Assembly (NCBI GenBank): GCA_028023455.1
Contig: JAQFVV010006220.1
Span: 10,995,916 to 11,059,915 of the forward strand
DNA length: 64,000 nucleotides
Direction of reading: 5' to 3'
From: Epiperipatus broadwayi
Taxonomy: Eukaryota; Onychophora; Udeonychophora; Euonychophora; Peripatidae
The notes under the pieces were generated by a model, which made no database searches, was not told the DNA's origin, and saw only the letters and a program-made list of their open reading frames with translations. A program made the translations under genes and the position numbers. Shown here piece after piece: positions 22,831 to 36,400 of this stretch. The stretch's first letter is position 1, and each line of letters begins with the position of its first letter.

Positions 22831-25530
22831 AGAAGCACGACCTTTTCCTCTTAGTTATTTTAGGCTATTATGTCAGCACCGCAAACTTCTTCATATTATT
22901 ATTATTATTTCTTTTGCTTCATGACCCAGTTTTAATGCTCTAATGTTAAAATTAAGCTTTGCTTAAAAGATATATATAAATGCCAATTACTTCTATTTAT
23001 TAATTAAGTTTATTTCAATCATATACAATACTACCTTCGTAATTTATATATCTATATTTAAGAGTATCTATGTGCCTTGGGAAAATAAAGTGTTCGTCTT
23101 TCTATTGTTAAAATAATTTCATTAAATATTTTGTCATAGTTTCAAATATAATTTTTCAGCTGTCTTTTGTTTATTTTCACGACCTCAGTGGTGTGAAAAT
23201 AGTTTATGTCATATGTATATTGAATCTCAGAACGCTCCCCTAAATATATGTTAGTCACCATGTGTAATGGTGCTTGTCCATACCCTTTTCCAATTATTAA
23301 AAAACTTGCAAGTTGTGTATGGAAGCGTGGCGACAGGCTTAAAATTAATATATAATACTACATCAGTTAGGGTGTAAGATCATTACTTGGAATATACATT
23401 TCAAGAGTTATGGCCAGTTGATTTCTATACACCCTCACATGATATGGTAGTGATCTGTGAAGTGTGCGCATTTGCATAGTTTCGCAAAGCACATCAGTGG
23501 GCTGTAATATTGGTGTGCAATGACATCTAGGCCTGCAATGGCTAATATGAACAGAACTGTTCTATAGGCCATAAGTTTGACCATGTAAATGGCATTTTTA
23601 TGTTTTTGCATATAAAAAGCACCATCAAGCTGATGGTGTGGTCTAAAAATAGAGTACTGACTATTCTTATAAGATCAAAAATGCAAATTAAATTGATTAT
23701 TTTATATTTACATGTTAAAGTTGGACATAAGAGAACAGTGTATTTATATAAAGAATTAGGAAAATTTGTCAGTCTGTGATATACATATTTTATAATGAGA
23801 TAATAATTATTTGTAATGTACAAAAATGTATAAGTAAATTACAATTAATTTTTAGTTTAAAATTCTGCAAATATATACAGCCTACTTAAAAGCAATCTTA
23901 CAAATGTGAATTTACATACACAAATGTTCCAGGATTTTTGAGTCCATCAGGCGACAAAAGTTTATAGAGCTAAAATTGTAGATACAAAACTTATGGAATT
24001 AAACATTTCATAATAGACACTTCTAGAGATAATTCTCATATAATTCAAGTCCATATTTATGTGTCTCAAAGGTTAAAAAGATTAAATTCAAATTTAGTTA
24101 AATCTATCCTGTTCAAAATGTATTGCAATTTAATTTTTGAAACATTTTGTTTATAATTTAACAATTATCAGATTTTATCAGTCATTATGAAAATGTTTAC
24201 AAAATTATAAGTGATGTTTCCACAATGAGATTGAAAAACATTTATCTGAGTCAATCTTTTCACACAATTAGCAAATATTATAGCTTTGTAAATGACTATG
24301 CATTATGTCCAAAATTTCTTATCAACATTTTAGTTTCTTTTCCTTTGGAATCTAGTCACTACTCTTTAAGAAAATAACTGTGATATTAAAACATTAGCAA
24401 AGAATCTCGAATTCTATGCATCAGAATTTTTTTCCGAACTGTTCATTGATCTTTCTCTACATAAACGGCTTCTGGCGTACTCTCAAACACAGAAAAAGTT
24501 CCTGGATTTTAGAACCAATATTGTTTTATATATAAATATTCAAAAAATAATTAAGGTATATGTTATTAAAAAAGATCTTTTTTGATATTTTGTAATAGCC
24601 AAAAAATTCTAACTGCCACTGATATAGAGGTTGGCCCAAATCATGAAAATGTAATAACTTTATTAATCAGCAATCTTTTTATTATTATTATTGGAAATAA
24701 AATATTTTTCTTCATTATTTATTTTTTGACTTTTTCATTAAATTTCAGAATTAAATTATGAGAATCTGCAATAGGGATTAAAAAAATATATAAATCGTAA
24801 GTTATAACGATATATTTAAAAGACGTATGAAGCTCAAATTTACAATAAATATCTAAAGTTCTAATTTTAAAATGTTAAGAAAGTGGTAAGACTACATAAC
24901 AATAAAAAATTAAGAATTATCATTTAGTCTTAATATACTAGTCTATTTACCTTTATTAACTTTCAAAGGATATATATAAATGTGTATTACTTTATAATTT
25001 GTGGATAGCTCTTGATATATAGATATATATAAAGACTTAATAAATAAGTGTGTAACAATTGATTATTACACTGGAGAAAAATATATAACCTAATTAATTC
25101 AAAGTATTCTTGATTTGAGTCCATAATATCGTAAGATATTGGCCAGTGAAAAAGATCAGACTGATTTTTTACTATACAAATATTTTTGAGGCAATCATTA
25201 ATAAATTAGGGGAGCTAAAAACTTAAAACACTCCACCAAAAATGGTAGCCTTATTTTTTATTTAAATAACATGATCATAATATGGTTGATTTTAAAGCTC
25301 GAATGTATTTGCATTCAAATACACACACTTATATAAGCATTTCATAATGGCTGGAAGCCATTTTTATACATTGTGCTTTAAGGAATTTGTCTCATGCAGT
25401 GAGAGAAATCAATCCTATCTTTTCACTGGTCAATAGTTTATAGCATTATTGAATTAAAAATCAGGAATGATAACTTATTTATCTTCAACGTGGTAAAACA
25501 TTACATTTATTTCTTTTTTGTGATGTACAA
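22831..25530. other. AT-rich spacer with a GC-richer patch
   Basis: The stretch at 23160-23560 is clearly richer in G+C and low in simple sequence but gives no recognisable protein or RNA. It includes a hairpin at 23620-23638 with an 8-bp stem (caccatca/tgatggtg) and a 3-nt loop. The minus-strand frame at 23542-23823 has no motif. The remainder is AT-rich with nothing recognised. Confidence 0.45.
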
Positions 25531-27570
25531 TTTTTTTTTTTTAAATTTATAATAAAAACTTTATGAATAACATACATATTTACAATTTATACAAGTAGTT
25601 AAGCAAATAATAAACGAAACCCAGAGAATTTGTTGAAATATTCCACTATTAAGACAAAAAGGCTCTAGGCCAATAAACAGTTCAACTCCAACTTAAGGAG
25701 GTTGACCTATAACAATATAATAGGAGACTCTTGAGACATCAAGCAAATGCAACTGAAAAGAGTGAAGCATGTAACAAAATGTTTGATTAACCTAAGGGAT
25801 AAGCCACCCAGTAAAATTTCAACTTTTACTCAAAACAAATGTTTATCTGATAATCTCACAGAGTTATTCCAGGGCCACCCCAGATTCGAGTCATCATCTT
25901 CCTTGGCAAGTATTTGACATTGATTGAAATAAGTTTCCCAATCGCTATAGTTTTCTCAGCCAGTTGAATTTCTGGTTATCAAATATCATAGTACATCTTA
26001 TATACCATATTGTCTTAAAGGTATGCAGTTACCATTGCATTATGGGGGTTAAATTTCTCAAAGTATTGACTAAATAGTAATTTTACGTTGATGATTGGTC
26101 TGTGGAACACTCTAGCTCTTATCTGTCCAAAAGCTGAACATTCTTCGAATAGATGCTGGAAAGTTCCATCAGCAGATTTGCCTAGTAAACAGATCAGATC
26201 CAAGTTCATATGTAGCCTTTTATTTAGAACCTTAGTTGTTGAAAACAAGCCATTCGTCAGTTTGAAAACAAATTTCAAGTAGAATTGGGGTGCATATATA
26301 GAGTGGAACTTTTTCAACACATTTTTTTTTTATATATCCAACCATGCATTGACATGACTTTTAAAATGCTTCATTAAGTCTTTATATTTAATACCTTCCA
26401 AACTGGGCACATTCAGATCACCCTGGAGATCCCTATAAGCAATGAATAGGTTGGTTGTAAAAGATCTTCCCTTACAACCAATTTCATTAAAGGAGCTAGC
26501 ATGATCAACAAAAGGCCCAAGAAATTAACTTTTAAATAAATTAATAAATGTACTTAACTCAATGTAAGATACATATAGCCCTGGATCAATCAGGCCAAGA
26601 TCTCCATTTTCTATTGGCATTTGCAAGGTTGAAATTGGGATCCATCTTGAAGCTCTACACCAGACATATTTCTTTGCAATCTGGATTATTCTGAGTATTG
26701 TTTTGTTATGTAGGGATACCCAGGGTGCATAGTATGCCAAAATCTCTGAAACAATGGAATTAAAAAATTGACGCTCTTGTAATTTCATATAATTTAAGTG
26801 AAGAAAATTTACTTGTTTTATCTTCAATTTTTGTAATAATTAATTTATTTAAATAAGAGTTCATCTTTGTCTTGGACATATATAATGGTAAGCCCAAGAA
26901 AGTAGATGGGAGAGCCATAAAGTTAGATGGCATTTTTTTACCAGTAGCTAACTGCCAGGCTGCAGACTCTATTGATTGAATAACTGAGCCGGCTTCAGCC
27001 TGAAAATTTTTCAAGATATTTATCACAACTTGGATATTATAGCTGTTTTGAAATATTATTATATCATCAATGAAAGCTGTAACAGTTACCTGCAAACCCA
27101 AGTGCAGAAAATAAAGGCCGGGAACAAGGTTCTCAATCTTACAAATGAGAGGGTCTATATAAACTGCAAACAGAAGAGCTGCCAAGGAGAACCCTGTGGA
27201 ATACCCCTCTTAGGGATAAAAAATTCATATCTTCTCAAAGTTTTTAAGAGATTCTACTATTTTTAATATAATTTTCAACTGCATTCACAAACCATGTGAT
27301 CTGGGATTAAAAGGCGGAGGGACTGAATCAAATGATCAATTAACCATGTCAAAAGCAGCCCTAAAATCTATTTGAATTGCATAATATTGGGTTGTTTAAA
27401 TCCCTGGCATATTTAATAGCCTCATGAATTTTTAAGGGTGCATTTAGTGCACATCTGCCCTTAATGGCATGGTGAGCGGAAGATATTCTAGAATTGATAA
27501 GGTGATGTAATTTCTTCAAGAGAATTCTAGCCAGAATCTTTGAATCAATATCGTCTCCATTTAGAGATAC
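25531..27570 (-). pseudogene. 5'-truncated L1/Tx1-like LINE, reverse transcriptase to poly(A)
   Basis: Reading on the minus strand from 27570: ISLNGDDIDSKILARILLKK (RT motif 2 region), then IDFRAAFDMVN (motif A, near 27340-27375), RGIPQGSP (motif B, 27187-27209), AFIDDIIIF (motif C with the catalytic DD, 27051-27077) and a FLGLPL block. Next come a W..r..lqmP...GDLGLIDP segment (about 26570-26660) and a terminal zinc-binding segment CLLGKSADGTFQHLFEECSA (about 26130-26200), as in zf-RVT. A 12-nt poly(A) tail on the minus strand lies at 25531-25542. The order, the GLGL block and the zinc finger point to an L1/Tx1-type LINE. At least three frameshifts or stops separate the motifs. The endonuclease and N-terminal half are absent. 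Target-site duplications are not evident. Confidence 0.75.
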
Positions 27571-29589
27571 TTATAATGTCACATTAAAACATTAAATATG
27601 GTATGTTTGTATTTTATTGCATATTTAAACTTTAAAACCAAACAATTTATGATCATTTCTGGTGGAAAGGGGGAGAGGGTTAATGTTTTATGCTTCTAAA
27701 TCAGCTGATGACTGAACCCTGTCCAAGAAATATATATATATAGTAAGAGAGGTTGGTCTAAAGTTAAAATATTAAGTTAAAATCAGGAACATTGTGAAAT
27801 AATTTGGTAAGTTCCTCCATCCAGAAGAGCAATGCAAATGTGATTAAACTCAGTCGAACCATATAACAGGAATGTGAATATTTAATATATTAAGCACATT
27901 AGATGAATAAATAACTGATTTAGGTTATAGTCAGGATTACCTACAACCCATGATTTATAAGTCAGATGATGATTATATCGATTTATTAAAAAAACTCTAT
28001 TAACATCTTAGGATATGTCATTACTCAATGTTTACTTCATCCTACAAATACAAATCATTGGAGTTCTTATCTCAATCAATAAGATCCTACATATAATAAA
28101 TAGGCAAACATTCCTAAAGATAAAATTAGTCAAAAGAAACATTATAGATAAGGTATAAAAATGTAATCCCACTGAAAAATGGAAGTTATTACAAATTCAG
28201 CCACAATTAATCATCTATAAATTAATAACAGTAATTGGAAGTGACTAACAGTTGATGACACTCCAAATATAAATACTTAATAAAGAAGCAATGTACTGGA
28301 GTTAACAGTTAAATCAGCCCAGTGGCCATATTATCAGATAGTAGACAATTATTAATCCTGTCCAAATAATGTCTATTATGATGGAGCTGACTTTTTATCC
28401 AACTTTTAAGCTTATAGTACATCACCAATAAAGACTACCAGAAATTTCATTTCTCTATCTAAAAGGCAAATTGAATGATTATATTCTACGATAATTGTTA
28501 ATGCCTTATTGAAATAATTATCAAATCTTACAATTCTTGCATTCTAATGCATATGGATTACAATTCATTGCATACATCAATCACCTGTAAATATGCCTAC
28601 AATGACACTACTCTGAAAATTTTCCAATCAGTAATTACCGATATTGATATCTCCTGGTCATTATCAATTCTTGCAAGTTTTATTACCCTCACATGAAATA
28701 CAGAATAAATGATTACAAGTTATATTTGTTTTTACATCAGTCTTTTACATGCATACATACAAAAAAACTAAGGTTCAAACTGTATCACGTTTCATTTATC
28801 AAATTAAAAAAAGCAAATATGCTTATCTTCAAAATACTTTCCTTCCAAAATTTAATCACAGCTACATTATTATTACTATCACTCAAAGCAATATAGCCGA
28901 TTATTTAAAATAGTGTTCAAGAGGTTGTATTGTTTTGCTTTCATATCTTTACTAAGAATAAATGAATTCTTTGATCACCAGAATAAAGCAGATCAAATGA
29001 AAAGACTGGATCCTCAAGCACAGTGATATTTTTTAAGCTAAAAACTGTTTCACAAAGTACATGGTCTAACTGAAAATAAGGTGTCTAAATTTGAACATAG
29101 CCACTTGAATTCAAAAATCAATTTGCACTTTGTTACATTACTATACTTAACACTCACTCAGTAACTTCCATTCTTGATTCATAACTTGCAAGCAGCCTTT
29201 TTTTGTATTAAATCTCATGTGAGGTTCAGTGACCATTACAATTAATTAGAAAAACGATTTTTGAGATATTGTACAACTTTATTTGGTTAAGATATCTTGA
29301 TAATGTTTGGTATAGGTTGCCTCAAATTTAATGTAAGTATAATTGTTGCAATGGCAATTTATAAACAGCAGAATAATGAAAGTGCCTTCCAACTTACTTG
29401 TTTTATTTAACTTGATTAATCTGACAATTTCGAGTGATCAGAAGTCTTCTTCAAAGCATATATATATATATAAATACATCCAATATAAATTGAATCATTT
29501 TTATATCCTATTACATATATCCTCAAAGTATATTACATTAGTATCACAAAAAGTCAGTCAGTAAATCCTTAGTATTTTATAACATTTTT
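27571..29589. other. AT-rich spacer
   Basis: A GC-richer run at 27655-27730 includes ctgatga at 27705-27711, but it lacks a hammerhead fold. Otherwise nothing is recognised; the open frames at 28693-28896 and 29343-29564 have no motifs. Confidence 0.5.
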
Positions 29590-30290
29590 ATTTTTTCTTA
29601 ATATTAATTAATATTATGAAAATTATAAAAAAATATATCTAACTTAAAAAACTTATAATCTTTCATTATTTATCTATTAATTTTCCATTATTAATCTAAA
29701 TATTAATGCATAAACTTTAAATTTAAGTTTAATATTTATTATTAAACTCATTATTAACTAATTTAATAAATTAAAAATGTTTTTTTATAAATATTTTTTT
29801 AATTCTCTGACTAATATTAACACCAAATTTCTTATGCAACTTTTCAATTGCCACAAATTTCAATTTTAAATAGCTTCCTTTATATTGCATAGTAATTCCC
29901 TTTTTTTATTTTTTTTTATAAATTATTCTACATTTCTTATAATTTTATTGTTTGAAATTATCTCAATCCCTATTTAATTTTAATGTTGGTTTAATACCTT
30001 ATATGGATAGTTTCTTTGATATTTCTTTCATTTTAATACTATCCCTCTCAAAACATGTCTTATTTCTATTGAATGCAAGTAAACTGTTGATTGTTAATCT
30101 CATTTATATTGTTAATCTATAAACTGAAATTTTTGTTTCTCCAACAATTAGTTTTAATATTATTAATTTGGCTTTTTTTTTGCATTTAATTTCATACATT
30201 CCATTTATACCATTACCTAAGTTTTCATTATATTTTTTAATGTATTTGTTTTTCTAAAATATTGATTATATTTTTCCTTTATTACATTGT
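29590..30290 (-). pseudogene. PLE GIY-YIG endonuclease fragment, left arm
   Basis: The minus strand reads NGMYEIKCKK, then LIVGETKISVYRL in another frame, then a stretch equivalent to the S-V-x-x-HSIE block. This matches the VYKI-C..C / IGET / R.L..H pattern of Penelope-like GIY-YIG endonucleases. Several frameshifts are present, and the sequence downstream has decayed into AT-rich DNA. It is the mirror of the fragment at 30540-31310. Confidence 0.5.
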
Positions 30291-30539
30291 TAAATTTTTG
30301 ATTGATTTTCTTTATAATTTTATTTATATTTTGAACTATATTATTATTACAATTTTTATACCTATATAATTAATTTTATCTTCATTATTATTATTGCAAA
30401 TAAATTTATTTTCTATCAACTTTATATTATTTATTTATAAATTTACTGGAAATCATTATTTAAAAGTTCCTCGTTTATTAAATTTATTTATCTATTGTAA
30501 TCATCCTTATTTGAGCAATAATAAATAAATAAACTTTAA

Positions 30540-31310
30540 AATAATAAATAAAGGAAAAACATAATTAACATTTTAGAAAAACAAATACATTAAAAATATA
30601 ATGTAAGAATAAGAAAAATGTAGACTTCCCAATTAAACAATATAATGAAAACCCAGATCACAGTATAAATGGGGTTTATGAAATTAAATGCAAAAAATGC
30701 CAAATTAATATTAAAACTAATTGTCGGAGAAACAAAAATATTAATTTACAGAAGATTAACACAACATAAATATGATAAACAATCATCAGTTTACCTGCAT
30801 TCAATAGAAACATGATGTTTTGAGAGAAATAGTATTAAAATGATTCAATACACAAATAAGAAAGAAATATCAAAGAGACTATCCTAATAAATAGTATTAA
30901 ATCAACAATAAATAAAGATTTTGATTTAAAAACTGTCTTTATATAAATAGGATTGAAATAACTGCAAACAATCAAATGATAAGAAATGTAAAATAACTTA
31001 ATAAAAAAAAAGAGGAAGCTACTAAATAACATAAAAGAAGTTATTTAAAATTCAAATTTGTCACAGTTGAAAAGCTGGATAAGAAGGTTGATATTAATAT
31101 TAGAAGAAAAGAATTCAAAAAATATTTATAAAAAACATTTATAACAAACATAATTCATTAAATTACTTACTAAGTTTAATAAATATTAAATTTCAAGTTA
31201 ATATTTGGATTAATAACAGAAAATTAATTAATAAATAAATAATAAAAGATTATAACTTTTTTAGGTTAGCTACATTTTTTAAAATTTTCATAATAATAAT
31301 TTAAGAAAAA
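30540..31310 (+). pseudogene. PLE GIY-YIG endonuclease fragment, right arm
   Basis: Plus-strand frames between 30665 and 30835 read NGVYEIKCKKCQIN, then LIVGETKILIYRRLTQHKYD, then KQSSVYLHSIET. These correspond to the GIY-like beginning with its Cys pair, the YIGeT..l..Rl.qH helix, and the following S-x-x-x-HxxET block of PLE endonucleases. Stops and one frame change show it is a relic. The expected RT upstream is absent. Confidence 0.55.
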
Positions 31311-34300
31311 ATAAAAAGCATATAAAGATTGAATAAAAACTTATAACACCTGATTTATTTTAAGATACATAAAAGCTTATATTACTGTTAAGTTGCTTTG
31401 ATTTCTGTGATTTATTGAAGAGCTGCCTATGCCTATTTTATAGTCATCTGGGCAGTCGAGAGTTTAGGTTGGCTTTAGGTCAGCTTTCTAAGGATTTATG
31501 ATTTCATGACAGCTTAAATCATGGAGATCTTGGTGAGATGTCTAGCTGCACATTCTGTAAAACTCCACTAGGAACAATTGATTCATTTTCTAATGATAGT
31601 TCGCTTGTCATGAACTGTTGGCAGGTACCAATAATTTTGTCAAAAGAGCTAGCAAGAGTTTGACTTTGTTGCACAGAAAGAAGAGTTCTAGTGTCTGGAA
31701 TACAATCTTGATTAGTAGAATAGAAAAACTGATGAATGGATAGCTTGAATAAAACAATAGATTTTTTGGAGCTTTTATATCTATTTGATCGGTTCTACTA
31801 CACAATTTTTTCTAAAATTTTTTAAATTAACATCTTGAAATAGCTAGGTTTTTAATCAACTAAAGCATGACATTTTAATCACTTAAAATGGAATATTTTT
31901 ACATTTTATATTAATTCACTTGCATGTCTTAACTTAGATTTTTGTTATTACTGCAAATTAAAATTTTATTTTGAGGTTAAGCCATGTTCTTCAAAGTTTG
32001 AAAAATAATCTTACATAAAAGATAAATTTAATAAAGTCTACTTTTTTTTTTATTAAAAAAAATTATATTTTAGTAAAAACATTATTTTATAGATTTGTGG
32101 GTGTGCGTATATATACATGCAATCATTCAGTTATAATACTAATTTAAATTAATAAAATTTCAAAATTAATTTAAAATAATTTTTTAACTAAAATTCCTGT
32201 TCTTCTACATATATAGATTTGAGATATAGCAAAGCATCTGTTTCAATATATGTATATGATGTTAGTGTTATTGCCGATAAAAATACAGCACAAAGTAGTA
32301 ACATTTGAGAACATTTTTAAAGTAGTTGAAATATTTATTTGGGAAAAGATCTATCGAAAATTTATTTAACTTAAAAATGAAAAATTTCAATCTCTTTTCA
32401 AAGACTTTATTGAACAGTACTTCAAGTAGGAAGCAGTGCATTTAAAAACTTGAAAGTAGTTTATCGATCAGAAAATATATTTTTTTTTGTAAGATGCAAT
32501 AAATAAAAAGTATCTGAACATTGAAGATTTACAAAACTTTGGTGACAAACATTAGTTTGTAAACAGTTTCTTTGTCTAAATTGAAGGTAATTTGAAACTA
32601 CAAAGTCTTGATTTTAAAGTTTTATTGATTTTAAATAATATTCCCGGTCATTGTCAATGTTGAATGATTTTTAGAATATGAAAGTCATGTTATCTAACAC
32701 AGCTTCATTTTGCAACTAATCACCCAAATAGTAATTTTTACAGTTAAGATTTATTAACTATGAAGATATTTGGCCAGATGATTAAAAATGAAGCACAAGG
32801 TACTGTTACTTTGGTAGAATTTTGATACAATTTCCAATAAAACTGCTATTGAAAATATGAAATATGGAGTGAAGTTGCAAAGCAGCATAAAGACTTTTTA
32901 GTTAAAAAATTATTTTTCAGTTTGCAAATAATTTAAACAGATTTTATGCTAAATTGAGTGATATTCTAGAAAAAATGCAAATATTGAATCTGGAATCAAT
33001 AGAAACAGATTAAAAATACATTTGATTGCCTTAATGACATAATGACAATAATAATCTTGATGCTGAACAACTGTACAATATGATGTAATAAATCTTTCAT
33101 TAAATGTAACAACACAGTCAAATTATGATATGAATCAAAAGTGAAACTGTAAAAGATTTATTGATTCAAAATACAACTATTAAAATTTATTTTAAAATAT
33201 TCATCACTCTTAATGAAGGTTTGCCATGTCTTTTTTTATTGTCATAGAATTTTGAAGTAGATATTTATCCTTTATGATTCATTGCAATAATTAAATTTGA
33301 AAGTTATAAGATTATGGATCAGAGTTCAATTATTATGTTGGCCATAAGCAACAAACCATTATTATTATTTCATAAAATATTAATATTTATGTCAATCACA
33401 TCTGATTTTTTTTTTTTTTTAAGTTTGCAAAATTATTAGCAAGTTTGATTATTTTCTATTAAATTTCTAATTTTTGCTTCTTGCATGTTTCAGAATTTTG
33501 AATAAATGGCATAGGTCTTTAATTCTTAGATCATAATATTTATATACTTTTCAATGGTCCTTGTGATTTTAATTTGATATTAATTTTTATTTTGTTTTTC
33601 ATAGATGATATCATTAAAACAGGTGTTTATGTTAAGTAGTTATCCCTCAAATAGCCCATTCTTTAGCACTTCTCAATAATGAAACTGTGAAGGAGAGGTC
33701 AACTCACCTGTATAATTACTAATTGATGAAGAATTTTTAGCATTTATATTACAAATAGCAAATATATGTAAAACCAAGGAAGAACATCTCTAAAGATCAG
33801 TCTATTGATATGCTAAATGACTAAAAGATTTTCTGAAATGCCAACATACTGATAGAAATTTGTTGATGCAAATATATTTTTGTAATTGAAATAAATAAAT
33901 GAAAGGTGAATCAGCATATCTAGAATTACATATTTATTAGAAAAATTTTGTAAAAATATAAAAATACAGTCGATTTTTAAGATGTTTTTCTATTAATCTA
34001 AATAAAAATAATATGGATATAATGTGTCACTATATTGAGAATAGATTACTATAAAGAGAAATGCATAATTTCTAATTTTTATTTTAGTGATATTTGTAAA
34101 GTGATTAATAGAACTCTTTCATACTCTGATTCCAAAATGTTTTAAATTGGCCTAAGTAGGATTTTAAGTGATCTTCATAGAAAAATGGGAAACACTTAGA
34201 ATTCTAAAACCAATAAGATTCAAAAATAGAACCATAATATTAGAGAAATAAAGAGGAATAGAAAGAATTTTTCAAACCTCTAATTTTATATTTAATTCTA

Positions 34301-34739
34301 TTGTGAAAAAGTTTTGTGTTTTTAAAAATCTAATTAAATCTTTACCAATCACACTAGATTTATTTATTATTTAGCATATGGATTTTTTGACAGTTCAACT
34401 ATAGAAAAAATATCATAAAGAAATCTGCAGAGATTCCAATCTGAAAATAGATTTGAAAGTGATTTTATTGAACCTTTCAATTATGCTACTGTAGTCATAA
34501 ATTCGACAGACATTAATTATGTGTTTGCTCACATTTACACTAATCAATGTTTGATAAATTCCATTTATGAAGCTGCTGAGCACAATGATCACAGGTTGTC
34601 CTAAACTTATTGTTTATATTTTTGTTGTGTTTATGAAAATCAAATCCAGCTGGCTTTATTATTAGATATGAAAAAAAATATTGTTTGGAACATTATAAAA
34701 TTACCCTTTTTTATCCCATAATTCTTTAATAGTAAATTC
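31311..34739. other. AT-rich spacer with unidentified coding-like traces
   Basis: Between 31430 and 31810 the minus strand gives a low-stop, moderately complex peptide stretch (for example CIPDTRTLLSVQQSQTLASS, SLENESIVPSGVLQ) that looks once-coding, but I cannot assign it. The rest, including a poly-T run at 33406-33420, has no recognised feature. Confidence 0.35.
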
Positions 34740-36400
34740 TTACTTTAACATTCAAAAAGGAGATATGGCATTATATCTTGAATTATTGACAAGTCTCATT
34801 GCTTGAGAGCTTCTTATACATTTTCTGTGAACTAACTTTTCTGATATCTGATGCAAAAATATGTGAAATAACAGGAAGCCACTGCAAAGTAAACTTGATT
34901 GTATTAGTAATATTTAATTGAATAATCAGAAGCTTAGTGTGAGAACTTTTTTTTTCAAACAGGACTGCAATATTTATAAGAGAATATGCTAATGCTAAGG
35001 AAGCTGTCCATAAAATATTACTTACATCACACCTCATGTAACTTTCCAAACAGGTTATTCCTATAAAACTTCTTTTGATTTAATCTTCACTAAATTAGGA
35101 AAATAAGTTAGGCTACAGTCTAAGGTTTCTCCTAAATAGTATGAGATCAGAATTGTATTTTAGGATACTATTGCAAAAATTATATTCAAGTTATAAGATG
35201 ACTCTTAATGTTTAGATAAAACATTGATCATGTTGTTTTCATTGAATTAGGAACAAGATCCTAGTTTTGAAAAAGATTTGCAAACTTTCCACATTCTTAG
35301 TGAGAATCTTTGATCTCTTTTGAAAACTCAAGGCAATATCATTAGCATAAATGAATTTTCTGTATTCATTTCAGGAAGATAATTGATTATTATATTAAAT
35401 AAAGTAGATGACAGAACTTAACTCAGTAATAGAGCTTTCTGTAAAATTTTATACCTATTATGATAATTATTGAATATCACTTGATTTTTAAATTAAAGAA
35501 CACTTTGTTAACTGCATTTCAGAATTTTATTTACTTTTAGAAGACCATTTTTTCCACTCCGAATCATAAGTTTAGATTAGATTAAATAAATAACACATCA
35601 GTTTTTAATTTACTATGAAAGTCTTTTTCAATATGAGTTGTAAAGATAAAACTTGTTCACAGAAGCTTTTTCCTAATCTAAACCCACCTTAATCTATAAA
35701 TATATGGCTCTAAATTATTAGCAACATTCTTGTTAATATGATTCTTTCAAAAAGTTTTTAGGGAACACAATAATAATATTTGATGATTTTGGGTTTAAAA
35801 ACTGCTATTATTTTGCTTTTATGCCACATTTTTTAAATATTTTCTATATAAATAATGTTATTAAATAGTTTTAGGTCCTAAATTTTTTAAAAACTCTGAA
35901 ATTATGCTATCTGTAACTAGGATTTCTCTTGATTTAAGACAATCAAGGGTGAATTCAAGATCATCAGCATCATAGTCTAATGTTAGAAGAACATTATAAA
36001 ATAGAAACAAAGCATATCTACTCTAATGTTGCTCATTCTATTAATTTTGAGTTTAATATTGAGATATACAAGAGTGACAGCCTCATTTATCAGTTCAGTC
36101 ATAGTTTTTTAAAGGTAGTTTTACATTTTCTAAGATATCATAAAAATGATCAAACTTTATGAGTAAAGTTTTGCTTCTCTATGATCTCTATCCACTTTAC
36201 TTTTCTGAAATCCTCCAGTAATTTAACAACTTTATTAACAATTTCCAGATCATTGGTAAACAAGATTTGTCTATAAAGATCATTTATGAATTGCTTTCAA
36301 TATTCACAAGAAATGGACTCTCTGGTATCTATAAGTTTGTTAATTCTATCATAATGGGGGAAATTGGATTGATTGTATATTTTTTTACAAAATAGCCAAT
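34740..36400 (-). pseudogene. Jockey-like non-LTR retrotransposon reverse transcriptase relic
   Basis: Reading from 36360 down: YDRINKLIDTRESISC..., then AVFKPK...KLFERIILTRML (RT motif 1-2 region, about 35720-35830). Next are a GFRLGKSFCEQVLSLQLILKK-type block in mixed frames (about 35620-35700), an ANDIAL-like remnant of the FADD box (about 35355-35375) and YLGETLDCSLTY (about 35090-35130). The 88-codon stretch at 34783-35049 ends the series with AYSLINIAVLFEKKSSHTKL and LQWLPVISHIFASDIRKVSS. The last two match the conserved C-terminal region of jockey-type Pol proteins, where a WLPVLSNI-like motif is typical. Many stops and frameshifts make this an old, inactive copy. No endonuclease was found upstream. 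Confidence 0.65.

Larger units (their letters stand above)
29590..31310. repeat. Head-to-head inverted pair of Penelope-like endonuclease fragments
   Basis: The left part (about 29590-30290) is the reverse complement of the right part (about 30540-31310) over roughly 700 bp. Matching blocks include tgcattcaatagaaa...tgttttgagag (about 30052-30080 complement and 30808-30830) and ttagaaaaacaaatacatt (about 30240 complement and 30573). The central 250 bp is unpaired AT-rich DNA. Each arm encodes the same PLE endonuclease segment reading outward from the centre. Arms look about 80-85% identical, so the structure is old. Confidence 0.65.

Noticed and set aside
27705-27711. CTGATGA on the plus strand as another hammerhead core
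   Set aside because: GAAA follows at a plausible distance, but the intervening bases do not form stem II, and the downstream TA repeat gives no specific stem III or stem I.
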